DNA from: Smallanthus sonchifolius
Lineage: Eukaryota; Streptophyta; Magnoliopsida; Asterales; Asteraceae
Reading direction: 5' to 3'
Assembly: GCA_023525975.1 (NCBI GenBank)
Contig: CM042023.1
Coordinates: 12,846,501 to 12,910,500 of the forward strand
DNA: 64,000 bases
Shown here: in pieces, positions 12,998-23,636 of the stretch
Position numbering within the stretch: position 1 is the stretch's first letter
Layout: every line of letters starts with the position of its first letter
Program-made: the position numbers and the translations under genes
The notes under the pieces: generated by a model
What the model was told of the DNA's origin: nothing
What the model saw: the letters and a program-made list of their open reading frames with translations, nothing else
Databases searched by the model: none

Positions 12998-13421
12998 CCT
13001 ATACCGACGACATGTCGTCGGTATAGGCCTAAGTGTTGTCGACATAGGAAGCCTATACCGACGACATGTCGTCGGTATAGGATTTTTCAAGATGTTGGTA
13101 TAGGCCTTTTTAGATTTTTTTTAATTTAAAAAAAAAATTTACCACAAAAATTTAATAAATAAAAAAACGAAAAAAAAATGAAAATTAACCTATGCCAACG
13201 ACATGTCGTCGGTATAGGGTTTCACCATTAAAAAATTGGGCGTCAGTTTTCCTCCATCTGACCCTAGCCTATACCGACGACATGTCGTCGGTATAGGTCT
13301 CCCATACCAAAATTAGGGTTTTCCCTATCCCGACGACATGTCGTCGGTATAGGGTGACCTATCCCGACGAAATTTGTCATCCAGTTAGGCGTCGTCGGTG
13401 TAGGGTCAATTCCTTGTAGTG
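12998..13421 (-). mobile_element. Terminal region of a CACTA (En/Spm-type) element with palindromic subterminal repeats
   Basis: The right edge reads CCTTGTAGTG at 13412-13421, the reverse complement of CACTACAAGG, a typical CACTA terminus. Inside it, five 30-bp palindromes with the core GACGACATGTCGTC lie at 12998-13027, 13052-13081, 13189-13218, 13268-13297 and 13324-13353. A looser inverted pair (CCTATCCCGACGA ... GTCGTCGGTGTAGGG) follows at 13358-13406. Such subterminal arrays are where CACTA transposases bind. I find no matching left terminus or transposase in the window, so this is one end of a non-autonomous or truncated element. Confidence 0.65.
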
Positions 13422-14023
13422 CCTTATAAAAGTTCATAATGATAACTAAAGCATAAAACATAATTTCACCAAAATCATGCATGGAATAAACATAAGTTTA
13501 CAAATTCATGACACATTACATTTTTCGTGTATTGAAATTCAACATTAGCTTAACAAAAGTTCATGTATCATTGTTGATAGACTTGTTTAAGCCCTTTAGG
13601 TGGATCTTTCTATTATTTGAAGCCCTTTCTCCTTTGATCTCATCCTTAAATCTGAGTACATAGGCATTTTCATGCTCGTTAATCGTAGAAAAACTGTCCA
13701 CGGTAGACCATATATCTTTGAAAATCGACGGTCGATACATATTGTTCCTAACCATTGGATATTGTTCAAGACCAAACTTGATCTTTTTTTGACACTTACA
13801 AGTACCCATCTTGAAAAGTACTTATTAACCAATTCAATTGGGTACGATTTCAAAATATGTTGGGAACAAAATGAATCTGTTTAGTCAAAAGTGTTGGTAC
13901 GTGTTTATCAAAGAGGACGGGTGTTGGATTATTTCTTCTTCTTGAAGATCTCCTAGTCCTAACACATTTTATTTGACCAAACATTTTATAAAAGCTTTGA
14001 ATATTATAAAAGTTACCTAGTTT

Positions 14024-14100
14024 TTTCACGTATAACAAGAGTATCATTATTATTACTTTAATATTATATTAATAGAAAGTGACCGACTATCCTACAATCT
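14024..14100 (+). repeat. Possible old LTR end, paired with 17935-18020
   Basis: The sequence ACGTATAACAAGAGTATCATT followed by a TTATTA tract, AATAGAAAGTGACC and TCCTAC is repeated in diverged form at 17935-18020 (GCGTATAATGAGAGTATCGTT ... AATAAAAAGGTGACTC ... TCCTAC). Two direct repeats about 3.9 kb apart fit eroded LTR ends of a copia-type element. Neither target duplication nor LTR starts could be fixed. Confidence 0.35.
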
Positions 14101-14309
14101 TAAAATAAAATTTCGTGAGATTGTTGTACAATTTTAAAATCTTTTTATTAAGGAATTTTGGATTCACAAAATGGCAACTAAATATTATTTGAGATTTTTC
14201 TGGTTTAATTTTGTAAATAATTTTTGGGGAAATGACGTGTGTAGTACAACATGTTGCTTGGATTTTCATAAAGATTGAGCACAATCTTAAATCCTAATGT
14301 CGTGTTACA

Positions 14310-14760
14310 AAACGAAAGGTTTGATTCAACCGTTTGGTTTTAAATGATTTTTGTAATCGTTTTTTTTTTCAAACAAACATGTTAGAATCAATTATTTTTA
14401 TAAACCATTTTTTAAAACGATTTGTAATCGTTTATTTTCTAACGAGTGTGTTAGAATCGGTTTATTTTATAAACCATATATTTTAAAACTAGTTGTTATC
14501 ATCTATTTCCTAACGAGCATCTTAGACTCGGTTTATTGTTATAAACCATACATTTTAAAAAGTTTATCTTCTAACGAACATGTTAGCAAAAGTGTTTTGT
14601 AAGTTTAAAACGTTTAGGTTTCTAATGTGCGTATTAGAAACGGTTTATAAAAACCAAAATCTTTTTTAAAAGAGTTTTGTAAACGTTTTAATTTTCTAAC
14701 GAGCGTGCTAGATAATGTTTTATTTGATAAAACTATTTAGAGTCTGTGTCTTGATATTTT
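14310..14760 (+). repeat. Degenerate tandem array
   Basis: Five to six diverged units of roughly 60-75 bp, each with a TTTCTAACGAGCGTGTTAGA-like inverted repeat followed by CGGTTTAT...ATAAACC. Each unit can form two small hairpins. Units differ strongly from one another, so the array is old. Confidence 0.55.
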
Positions 14761-17700
14761 GTAATCAAAACTTAAAACAAAAATAGTTTACTTTTAAAAT
14801 CATTTTATAATATTTTGTAAAAGTAAGAAATGTTTTGAATGAAAAAACAGGTATTTTGCAATTTAAAATGGTTTACTACTCGTGCGAAATGTAGCATGTC
14901 TTGAAAAACAAATCAATGTTGTTGTGAACAGAATTTATTGTTTAAATATAACTACCTACGAGTAATTTATTATATAAAAAACTTTGTTGTTTTATTTTGG
15001 TCAGATTTGTGACTATTTAAGTTTAGAGTTTCAAGATGAAACGAGGAACTTGGTATGTGTGCATGGTGCTCTATTGAGGGAGTGTCTCAAGACATGCGAA
15101 CAGACGATATCATTAGGATGACTTCAGTATGATGATTTTTTATATTTTAGAAATCATCGTTGTATTCGTTGAAATGATTTTTTAATAAAAGTGTTTGCTT
15201 TTTGTTGATTTTATTTCAAATATTGCTTTATTACTTTGTGTGCAATATCTTTGGATAACACACGCTTTTTTAACAAAGAAATAAATTAATAATGTTTGTG
15301 ACGTATGCAAAATATATATTTTTATGGAAAAATAATGTTAAATATTTTATATGGATATGTTTTAAAACAGATAGTGCAAGAAGACATTTGCACAACTACA
15401 ACTTGAAAGTTATTACCTTGACTTATGAGATAAGTCACAAACAATACATCACATAGCAAATACATAAATATGAGATATACATACTTCATTTGAAGTAATC
15501 GTGAAAATTCACAAGTGAGAATTCTAAGAATTCTAACATATGAAAGCAATATATGTTATATTAAATCTTTAATGAATCGTACGAGATTCGTTATGAGATA
15601 TCTACATGTAGATGTGTCTACCACCTTAACGTTGTTGAAACTATGTAGAGGATTTAACCTTCAATGTGGGAGAGTATCCTAAATATAAACAGCTTTAAGG
15701 AAATTACAAAAAGGCAAGTGTGCAAATCACTTAAGGCAAACTTTATGCCATGTTGCTGAAAGTCAATCTAATTGAATTTATCTCAACATAAACAGTGATT
15801 GTACACTAGTATCATACATAATGTTGGTGATGAATGTGTTCACCAAAGTGACTCGAGATAAGACTTATGTTGAGGTCCTTACGAGTAACTGGTGAAGCCT
15901 TGGAGATCAAACAAGTTATGTTCCTAAACTAAATGATGAAGTTATGTATGTGTAACATACAATAACTTATGAGACTTTCCTAAATACTAAGGTTTTGAGA
16001 TGGTGAATAAGTCTTATGATTTGGTCTACACTAATATGTGAATGTTGGCAAGGGATAATGTGTTATTCCTTAAGGATGTAAAGAATCAGAATGATGCATC
16101 TTCTGTTCACATGCTAAAGTATTATTGTATAAAACATGTTAGACTAGTACTTATTAATTAAGTTTCACCGCGGAGAATAATTAACTCTAAACATTAAAAA
16201 TGTAATTAGACACAAAGATGAATTTGTGTATAGACAAAGTTGAAAGAAGTTTTTCATTCAATGTAATGAGACCGATATAACTTATGAAGGACTTAATTAA
16301 CTAAATCATTACAAATGATGTTATCTAATTTCCAAGTTTAATGAGAAGAACTCATTTTCTATGTCTATCCTAGATAGTCACTTAGAATCATCCTAAGTAT
16401 GTGATGGTTTGACAACAAACTTATGCCAAGGTTTGCTAAAACACTAGTAAGTGTTGGAAACTAAAACTAATGCATGTTTTGCTTTGGTTAGCTCGGAAGC
16501 TCTTGTGAGCTAGTGTATTCTAAGTTAAAAGATAAACATTGATGAACTCACTGATACAAAGATGTATATCTTTATTTTTTTTTATCATGGGTGTCTAAAT
16601 GTTGTCCTGAGGGAAGATTGATCAAATTGCAAGCAATGTAGGAGAGAAGGCCATCGAGAACCTTTCATTGCCCCATGTGGATGTTATCCAATAACACTTA
16701 AATATGGGGGTGGCTTGCATTTGAATCTGGAAAGTGGTAATCGAAATTGATATTGCAGACATGTGACTAAGTGGAGTACACAAAGGTCATAAGGAGCTTA
16801 TCTAGTGTAAATTGGTCACATTCAGAATCTTGTCAAGATATCTGATACAACATACCAAAGGCATAATAGAGATATGCTCGCCTTGAAATGAGAATCGTAT
16901 TTTTCAAAGACAATCATTATAACAAGATTCGGGTTATGACCTGATAATATAGTCTTAGAAGATTGACAATAAGCTACATTAACTTGCGAGTTAATAACAT
17001 ATCAAAACAACTCATCTCAATTGTAGTTATCTGTATTGACTTGAAAGATTTATAGATAATGGTTTTGGATCCAACAACCCAAGGTTGATGAGAGATTGAG
17101 TTGTGGAATGAGACTATAGCCCATGAAAGGGGACATATAAAGGAAACCTAACCTCCTTGACTAAAGGTCTCAAGATGTAGGTTCAATAGGACAACCAACT
17201 CATATATCTAAGGATGGTCATTGTGGAGGCATAAATAATATACAAGTTCATATATAAGCTATTATATATGTTTATATATATCCCCTAAATTGTAAAAGGG
17301 GGTTAATTACTTCCTAGTCCATTCTTGTAACAACCAGTGACATTGTTGTGTGTTTTTTTTATCAATCTCCATTCATGTGGGGAATGGTTGGAAAAATTAG
17401 AAAAAGAAATGGTTTTTCACTAACTTTGAACACAAATAATTATATTTATATATGTGTTATATATTGAATTATTTATGGGTTTGTATTCTACTATGCGAGA
17501 GCTTCACAAGAACCAAACCATGTCCATTTTGGAATAGCTCGAATAATATACTAGACACACTTGAGAAACTTTTTGAAAAATTAGAGATGAGTACACTCTA
17601 AGTATTTCCATTTTCACAGCCTTTCTACTTCATCTTTTTTCTTAATCCGAAACACCATTTTACCCGGTGAAACCTCGGGCGCGGGTGCCATCTCCGGCAG

Positions 17701-17934
17701 TAAACATACTGTTCTAGTTGTTGTACAATGGGAGAGAGACGCGTTCATCTTAGAGGATGCGTGAAATCTGTTTTAAGGGAAGCGTGTTGAATATGTGCCT
17801 CAACCAAAGATTAGTTCATTTGTTTTACAGCCAAAGACTCAAACTCATTGAAGACTCCAGTTAAAATAATTTTTGTTGTATAAAATTGTATTTATATTTC
17901 TCCTTTTCATTCGATTTTGTATACGGTTTTGTAC

Positions 17935-18020
17935 TCGTGTATTTCCTGCGTATAATGAGAGTATCGTTATTATTATTTTATTATTACATTAATAAAAAGG
18001 TGACTCACTTTCCTACTGGT
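17935..18020 (+). repeat. Possible old LTR end, paired with 14024-14100
   Basis: Diverged direct repeat of 14024-14100, see that entry. It ends 405 bp before the copia 5' LTR, so it is not part of that element. Confidence 0.35.
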
Positions 18021-18424
18021 TTAAACTAAATTCGTAAGTGTAAGGGGTCTTTGAGTCATAATTAGAAAGTATATTTGGAGTCAGTTATGTATTAAATAGT
18101 TAAGGGTCAATATGTAATATGTCAAAATTCTAAACGGTTTTAGATTGTCTAGGGTTGTGTCATTTCCTTCAAACGATGCGTCGATGAGTGCGTTTATATA
18201 CGCATGAACAACAAAGGTCAAAGTGTAATCAAGGATTATGTTATACATTCAAGTTTAGTTTGTCAAATCCTTTTTGATTACCAACATTAGACATGTTGTT
18301 GGGGAAGAAGTTATAACCACTGCAATCAAGGTGGGACTCAGAGTTCACTATTATTTTGTATTTATAATAGTTTTCAGCTATACTGTGTGTTATTAGCATA
18401 AACTATACATAAAACCATATGTAA

Positions 18425-18723
18425 TGAAGAAAAATGATCCAAATCGGGTTTTTTACATGGGAACGTTGTTCAAGTCAAGTGCACGTGTGTTTATTAGCTT
18501 TGTTTATTCCCTACAGTTTGAATAAGTCCCCAACGGGTATTCTGTTGAGTTCAGTATTATTCGTAGGGTAGTTGAGTTTATTTCATACTTTCTTTTCTTA
18601 TTTAAGGTTGTGTCTTCTTCATGTAATGTATGCACTCAAGTGTTATTCTAATAACACAAAATCGTTCCCTGCATTCTGCTTTGCTCATTCTAAGTTTCAA
18701 CAATCTTTGTTTTAATACCATCA
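18425..18723 (+). repeat. copia 5' LTR
   Basis: 299 bp, TG...CA. The left boundary is set by the TGTAA target duplication and by agreement with the 3' LTRs at 25757 and 53841; the right boundary is followed by the initiator tRNA-Met type primer site. Confidence 0.9.
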
Positions 18724-18786
18724 TTGTGGTATCAGATCACTGGTTTTGAATCGCTCGAATCATTCCTCCAACATGTGGCTATTTTA

Positions 18787-19680
18787 ATGGCTGATCCTAC
18801 TTCCACAACAACGTTTCTGCTACTCTCATACCGGTGTTCAAAGGAGATGGTTACGAACACTGGAGTCTACGCATGAAAACCATTCTGAGATCTAGAGAGC
18901 TATGGGAGGTTGTTCATCTGGGGGTCACTGCTATTGGTGTAGGAGGACGGGATAATCGAGAGGCAAAGAAAAAGGATGCTCAGGCAATGACATTTATCCA
19001 ACATGGAGTGCATGACTCTCTATTTTCTCGCATTGCTGGTGCTGATACAGCCAAAGAAACATGGGAGATCCTACAACTTGAATACCAAGGTGATTCACAG
19101 GTTCAATCTGTGAATCTCCAGGGTCTAAGATGTGCTTTTGAAAACTTATCCATGAAGGAAGAAGAGTTAGTCGGAGAGTATTTCTCTTGGGTCATGAACA
19201 ATGTGGGACAACAAAGGTCATATGGTGAGGAATTGACAGATCAGAAGGTTGTAGAAAAAGTACTACGGAGTTTATCTCCAAAGTTTGATTATGTTGTACC
19301 ATCGATTGAAGTGGTGTACGACTTGTCCACTGTTACACCAGTAAAGCTGATGGGAGTTCTGCAATCTCAAGAAGAAAGAATGAATGGCTGAATCAACCCT
19401 AACAATACTGTTAAGGGTGTTAGCATACAAGATGAGCAGGCTTTACAGGTGTTTCAAGAACAAAATAAGTCTCCAGAGGGAGAGGTCGTGGACGTGCAAC
19501 CTACAGAGGCAGAAGTGGAGGCCGTGGTAGATTAAGCTTTGATAGAAGCAAGGTCCTCAATGTTACACATGCAAGAAATATGGTCATCTAAAAAAGGATT
19601 GTTGGTACAATGAGGAAAACCAAGTAAATGTTACAGAAAATGAGGAACATGAAGACAATTAAGATGAGCGGCAACTTCTC
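18787..19680 (+). pseudogene. copia gag (capsid and zinc knuckle), frameshifted
   Basis: An ATG at 18787 starts MADPTSTT, but a frameshift about ten codons later moves the capsid into another frame (open 18834-19391). That frame holds KGDGYEHWSLRMKTILRSRELW and TAKETWEILQLEYQGD, typical of the plant copia gag (UBN2 family). After a stop at 19391 the nucleocapsid knuckle CYTCKKYGHLKKDC (CX2CX4HX4C) is at 19561-19602. In life this protein packages element RNA into cytoplasmic particles. The stop and frameshift make it non-functional. Confidence 0.85.
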
Positions 19681-20575
19681 ATGGCCCTTATCCCTCACAT
19701 TGATGAACCATTGTCTGAGCAAGTTACACTGATGTCCAATACTGGTCATAATGGTAATCATAATCACTTGTGGTTTATTGATTCAGGGTGCTCTAACCAT
19801 ATGACAGGTTCAAGAGAAAGATTTAACTATCTTGATGACACTTTCAAGATGGAAGTGAAGTTGGGAGACAAAAGGAAGTTGGAAGTACAAGGCAAAGGCA
19901 CTGTCAGGATCAATACTGGGCTGGAAACAACAAGGTTACTAGAGAATGTTTATTATGCACCCAAACTAAAATACAATCTTCTAAGCATTGGGAAACTAAT
20001 GAAGAAAGGCTACACCATAAGTTTTGATGATGAAAAGTGCATTGTGAGGAACAAGAAGACAGGGAGGAAACTCATGGATATTTCTCACCATATGAGGAGA
20101 ACCAAGTAAATGTTGCAGAAAATGAGGAACATGAAGATAATACAGATGAGCGGCAACTTCTCATGGCCCTTATCCCTCACACTGATGAACCTTTGTCTGA
20201 GGAAGTTACACTGATGTCCAATACTGGTCATAATGGTAATCATAATCATTTGTGGTTTATTAACTCAGGGTGCTCTAACCATATGACAGGTTCAAGAGAA
20301 AGCTTTAACTATCTTGATGAAACTTTCAAGATGGAAGTGAAGTTGAGAGACAAAAGGAAGTTGGAAGTACAAGGCAAAGGCACTGTTAGGATCAATACTG
20401 GGCTGGAAACAAGGTTACTAGAGAATGTTTATTATGCACCCAAACTAGAATATAATCTTCTAAGCGTTGGGAAACTAATGAAGAAAGGATACACCATAAT
20501 TTTTGATGATGAAAAGTGCATTGTGAGGAACAAGAAGATAGGGAGGAAACTCATGGATATTTCGGTGGCTAGCAA
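19612..20575 (+). pseudogene. copia protease, tandemly duplicated
   Basis: A 482-bp block is present twice in direct order, starting at 19612 (GAGGAAAACCAAGTAAATG) and 20094 (GAGGAGAACCAAGTAAATG). Each copy encodes the linker and the whole aspartic protease domain up to GRKLMDIS. The first copy keeps the catalytic triplet as FIDSGCSNHM; the second, which is the one fused to integrase, reads FINSGCSNHM, with the catalytic Asp changed to Asn. Because 482 is not a multiple of three, the copies lie in different frames and the first ends at a stop at 20107-20109. This duplication is not part of normal copia architecture. Confidence 0.88.
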
Positions 20576-21605
20576 CAATATGTTTGTCTTGGATGCTACA
20601 AGCCTAGTAGCCACCACTGGTGCACCTCCAAATAATCAAGATGCTGAGGCTCTAAAGTGGCACTGCAGGTACTGCAGGTTTGGACACCTTCATTTTGAGG
20701 GACTAAAGAAGCTACATGACAAGAAAATGGTCCATGGCATGCCTAGTATTAAGACCTCATATGTGTGTGAGCATTGTGTGACGGGTAAACAAACTAGACT
20801 CCCTTTTCAGTCTTCATCATGGCGTGCTAAGGTAAAATTGGAACTCGTGCATACAGATTTATGTGGCCCCATGCAAGTCCCTAGCTTAGGCAAGAGTCTG
20901 TATTATCTTTTGTTTATTGATGATCTAACCAGGATGTGTTGGGTGTATTTCTTATGTAACAAAAGTGATGCCTTTGATAAGTTCAAAGTATTTAAGGCAA
21001 TGGTAGAAAAAGAAAGTGGACAGTCAATCAAAGTTCTCAGATCAGACAGAGGTGGGGAGTTTTGTTCACAAGAGTTCTCTGCATTATGTGAACAAAATGG
21101 GATAAAAAGAGAACTCACTGTCCCATACACTCCTCAACATAATGGTGTCGTGGAGAGAAAGAACAAAACAGTAATGAATCAAGTAAGGAGTATGTTTCAT
21201 GAAAAAGAAGTTCCCACTATTTTCTGGGCCGAAGCTGTGTCAACAGCCATCTACTTGATCAATCGGTCGCCCACCAAAGCTCTTGAGCACCACACTCCCA
21301 TACAAGCCTGGTGAGGTAAAATACATTATGTTTTAAATATGAAATTTTTTTGTTGTATTGCCTATGCCTTAGTCCCATCTCAGAAAAGAAGGAAACTGGA
21401 TTCTAAATCTGAAAGGAACATATTTATTGGATACTCTACTCATAGCCATGGGTACCGGCTATACAACCCTATCACCAAAAAATTCTCTACCAAGAGAGAT
21501 GTTATTTTTCTTGAAAATTTAAAATGGGTCTGGAATAACACAAGTGTTCAAAGTGACAGTGACTATACCTTTATAGACCCCTATCTCACCATATCAGAAC
21601 CTGAC
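20576..21605 (+). pseudogene. copia integrase, cut by LTR insertion
   Basis: It continues the second protease copy in the same frame (20037-21314). The GAG-pre-integrase zinc region (WHCRYCRFGHL...CEHCVTGKQ) has a 9-bp duplication (TACTGCAGG) in the HHCC motif. The DDE core is recognisable: HTDLCGPM, RSDRGGEF and VVERKNKT. A stop at 21312-21314 is followed by the integrase C-terminal part in another frame (21339 onward: KRRKLDSKSERNIFIGYS). The frame is then interrupted at 21606 by solo LTR D1; the ORF extending to 21659 is chimeric with the LTR. Confidence 0.88.
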
Positions 21606-23631
21606 TGTAACATCCCGAAATTTACGATAAAGAATAAACGACGCTTATGGAATAATTAAAGAATGAAAGAATAAGTGGGCTCGAGCAGATCGGGCCTTGG
21701 GCCATGAGCAAGTGGCGCAAAATGGGGAAGGGGTGGGGTAAAACCCTAGCCACCCTCTCTTCTCCCCCACATTCATCATCTTAACCAACTAATCTAGAGA
21801 GAGAAAGTTTCATAACTCACCCGTTGATCTCCTCGTTTGAGCCTGAGATCGTTGCTACACGTTACAGAAGACCAAAGAAGAAGGAATCAAGCTATAGCAG
21901 GTAACAACCCATCCTCAAATTCGATTTCTGAAAATGAAATGGGTTTTTAGGGTTTCAAAGTGGGTTTTTATAAAAGTCGGGATTTTTACGATGGAATTCG
22001 ACTATAATGCATGTATTTAGCTTCATGGAAGCTAAACACAAGTTTTGGACGTAAAAAGATCGAGTATTGGATCAAACACGACGAAATCAACCAAGAACAC
22101 TTGAATAGTCCAAAAACTCTATGAATGGTCCGAAAACTCGGATACGTCCGAAAAGTATTTCGAAACACCATAGATTTCGGACATGACTTTTGGATCGAAA
22201 AGTATCTCGGGCAGAACATTTCGGTCGAAAAGTATTGTGTACAAAAAAGGATTTCGGACAGATGTTTTCGAACGAAACAGTTCTCGGACAAAAGTTTTCG
22301 AACGAAGAAGCCATTAATAGAAAATAGTTATAAGACTAGAGTTTTCGGTCGAAATAGATTTCGACCTAAAAATATTTCGAACACAGAAAGTTTTCAGATG
22401 AAACACTTAGGTTGTAACCTTGTTCCATTCGTGACCCTTGACAGATTTTCACCTAGCGAAGTTCCTTGCTAAGTGAGATAATTTCCATAGAAGTCTGGTG
22501 AGTTCTTATTGCCCTTTTTCCTAAACGGTTTTGGGCTGACATGCATACTGTTAAAGAGATAGTTTTGAAAGATAAAGCATACTTTTATAAGAATTATATG
22601 TTTTTATAAAAATAAAAGAGAAAGTGTTAAAGAGTAAAGAACTATCTTTAAAATTGTTTTAAAGAAAGTAAAGAGTTAAAGTAAAGAATGGTAAAGAAGC
22701 TGCATCTCGGTGCAGCTTGACAGTGACATTGACAAATGCCATATTATATGCTTATGTGTTAATATGTGTTATTTGTCTATGTGTTATGTGTTTGAATGGC
22801 ATTATATTATGTGACGTAGTATAAGTGCATAGTAGTTGCATTGTAGTTGCAAAGTAAAAAGTTCTACATGCAAGCAAAGTAGAAGTCTCACACTTCGGTG
22901 TGAGCAGGAAAAGGAGTCTTCACTTCGGTGTAAGCGAGAAAGTCTCACCTTGAGGTGTGAGCAGGCAAAGGATTCTTCACTTCGGTGTAAGCGAGAAAGT
23001 CCCACCCTGAGGTGTGGGCACAACAAAGTAAAAGTCTTACCCTAAGGCGTAAACAAGCCCTCGGGCAATGATTCATGTGTGAAAGTTAAAGTATGTTATA
23101 GTCACTTGTCTTGTATGAGTGAAATGTAAAGTGGCAAAGAGTAAAGGAGGACACCTTAACAGGTTACCTCAAAAGTAAAGTTTTAATGAAAGATATAACG
23201 TAACAGTTTTATAATTGTCACGTTGCAAAGTTTTAAAGTAAAGTTAAAGTGTTTTCAAAGAAAGTGAAAGTAAAGCTTATATTTTATTTTTATAAAACTA
23301 AGCTACCAAAAAGAAAGTTTTATAGTTTAAAGTAAAGAAAGAACTCACCAGCGTTAGCTGACTTTTTGTATGCATGATAGGTAGTAAAGGTAAAGCAAAA
23401 GTAAAGTAAAGGAGAGGTGAGGGCTGGATAGCATGGACATCGGGTCGCCGCTCTGAATACTGACATTTCCTATTCCGATAGTTTATGTTTTAGACAATGA
23501 ATTACTTTATTGTTTGATGAATGTTTTAATTTAAAGACTTCCGCTATAGTAGATTCTGATTTCTGGTTTAAGAACTATGTTTGTTATCTTTTGTGCCAAC
23601 TATGAGACGTACCCGGTTTTGGGGCGTTTCA
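21606..23631 (+). repeat. Solo LTR D1 of Ty3 element D, inside copia copy 1
   Basis: 2026 bp, TGTAACATCCC...GGGGCGTTTCA, flanked by the perfect 5-bp target duplication CTGAC (21601-21605 and 23632-23636), with copia integrase on the left and the integrase-RT spacer on the right. No interior remains. Near-identical LTRs bound element D2 at 26354-34547. Two repeat-rich zones lie within: TTTCGAACGAA/TTCGGAC motifs at about 22100-22400, and CTTCACTTCGGTGTAAGCGAG / TCTCACC-GAGGTGTGAGC hairpins at about 22880-23060. Confidence 0.93.
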
Positions 23632-23636
23632 CTGAC

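Larger units (their letters stand above)
13422..18424. other. Gene-free region with decayed repeats
   Basis: About 5 kb with no supportable gene. It contains a degenerate tandem array (about 14310-14760) and two similar stretches at 14024-14100 and 17935-18020 that look like the ends of old LTRs, each listed separately. The remainder is AT-rich and full of stops on both strands; it may be the eroded interior of an old copia-type element, but I see no conserved protein motif to prove it. Confidence 0.5.
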
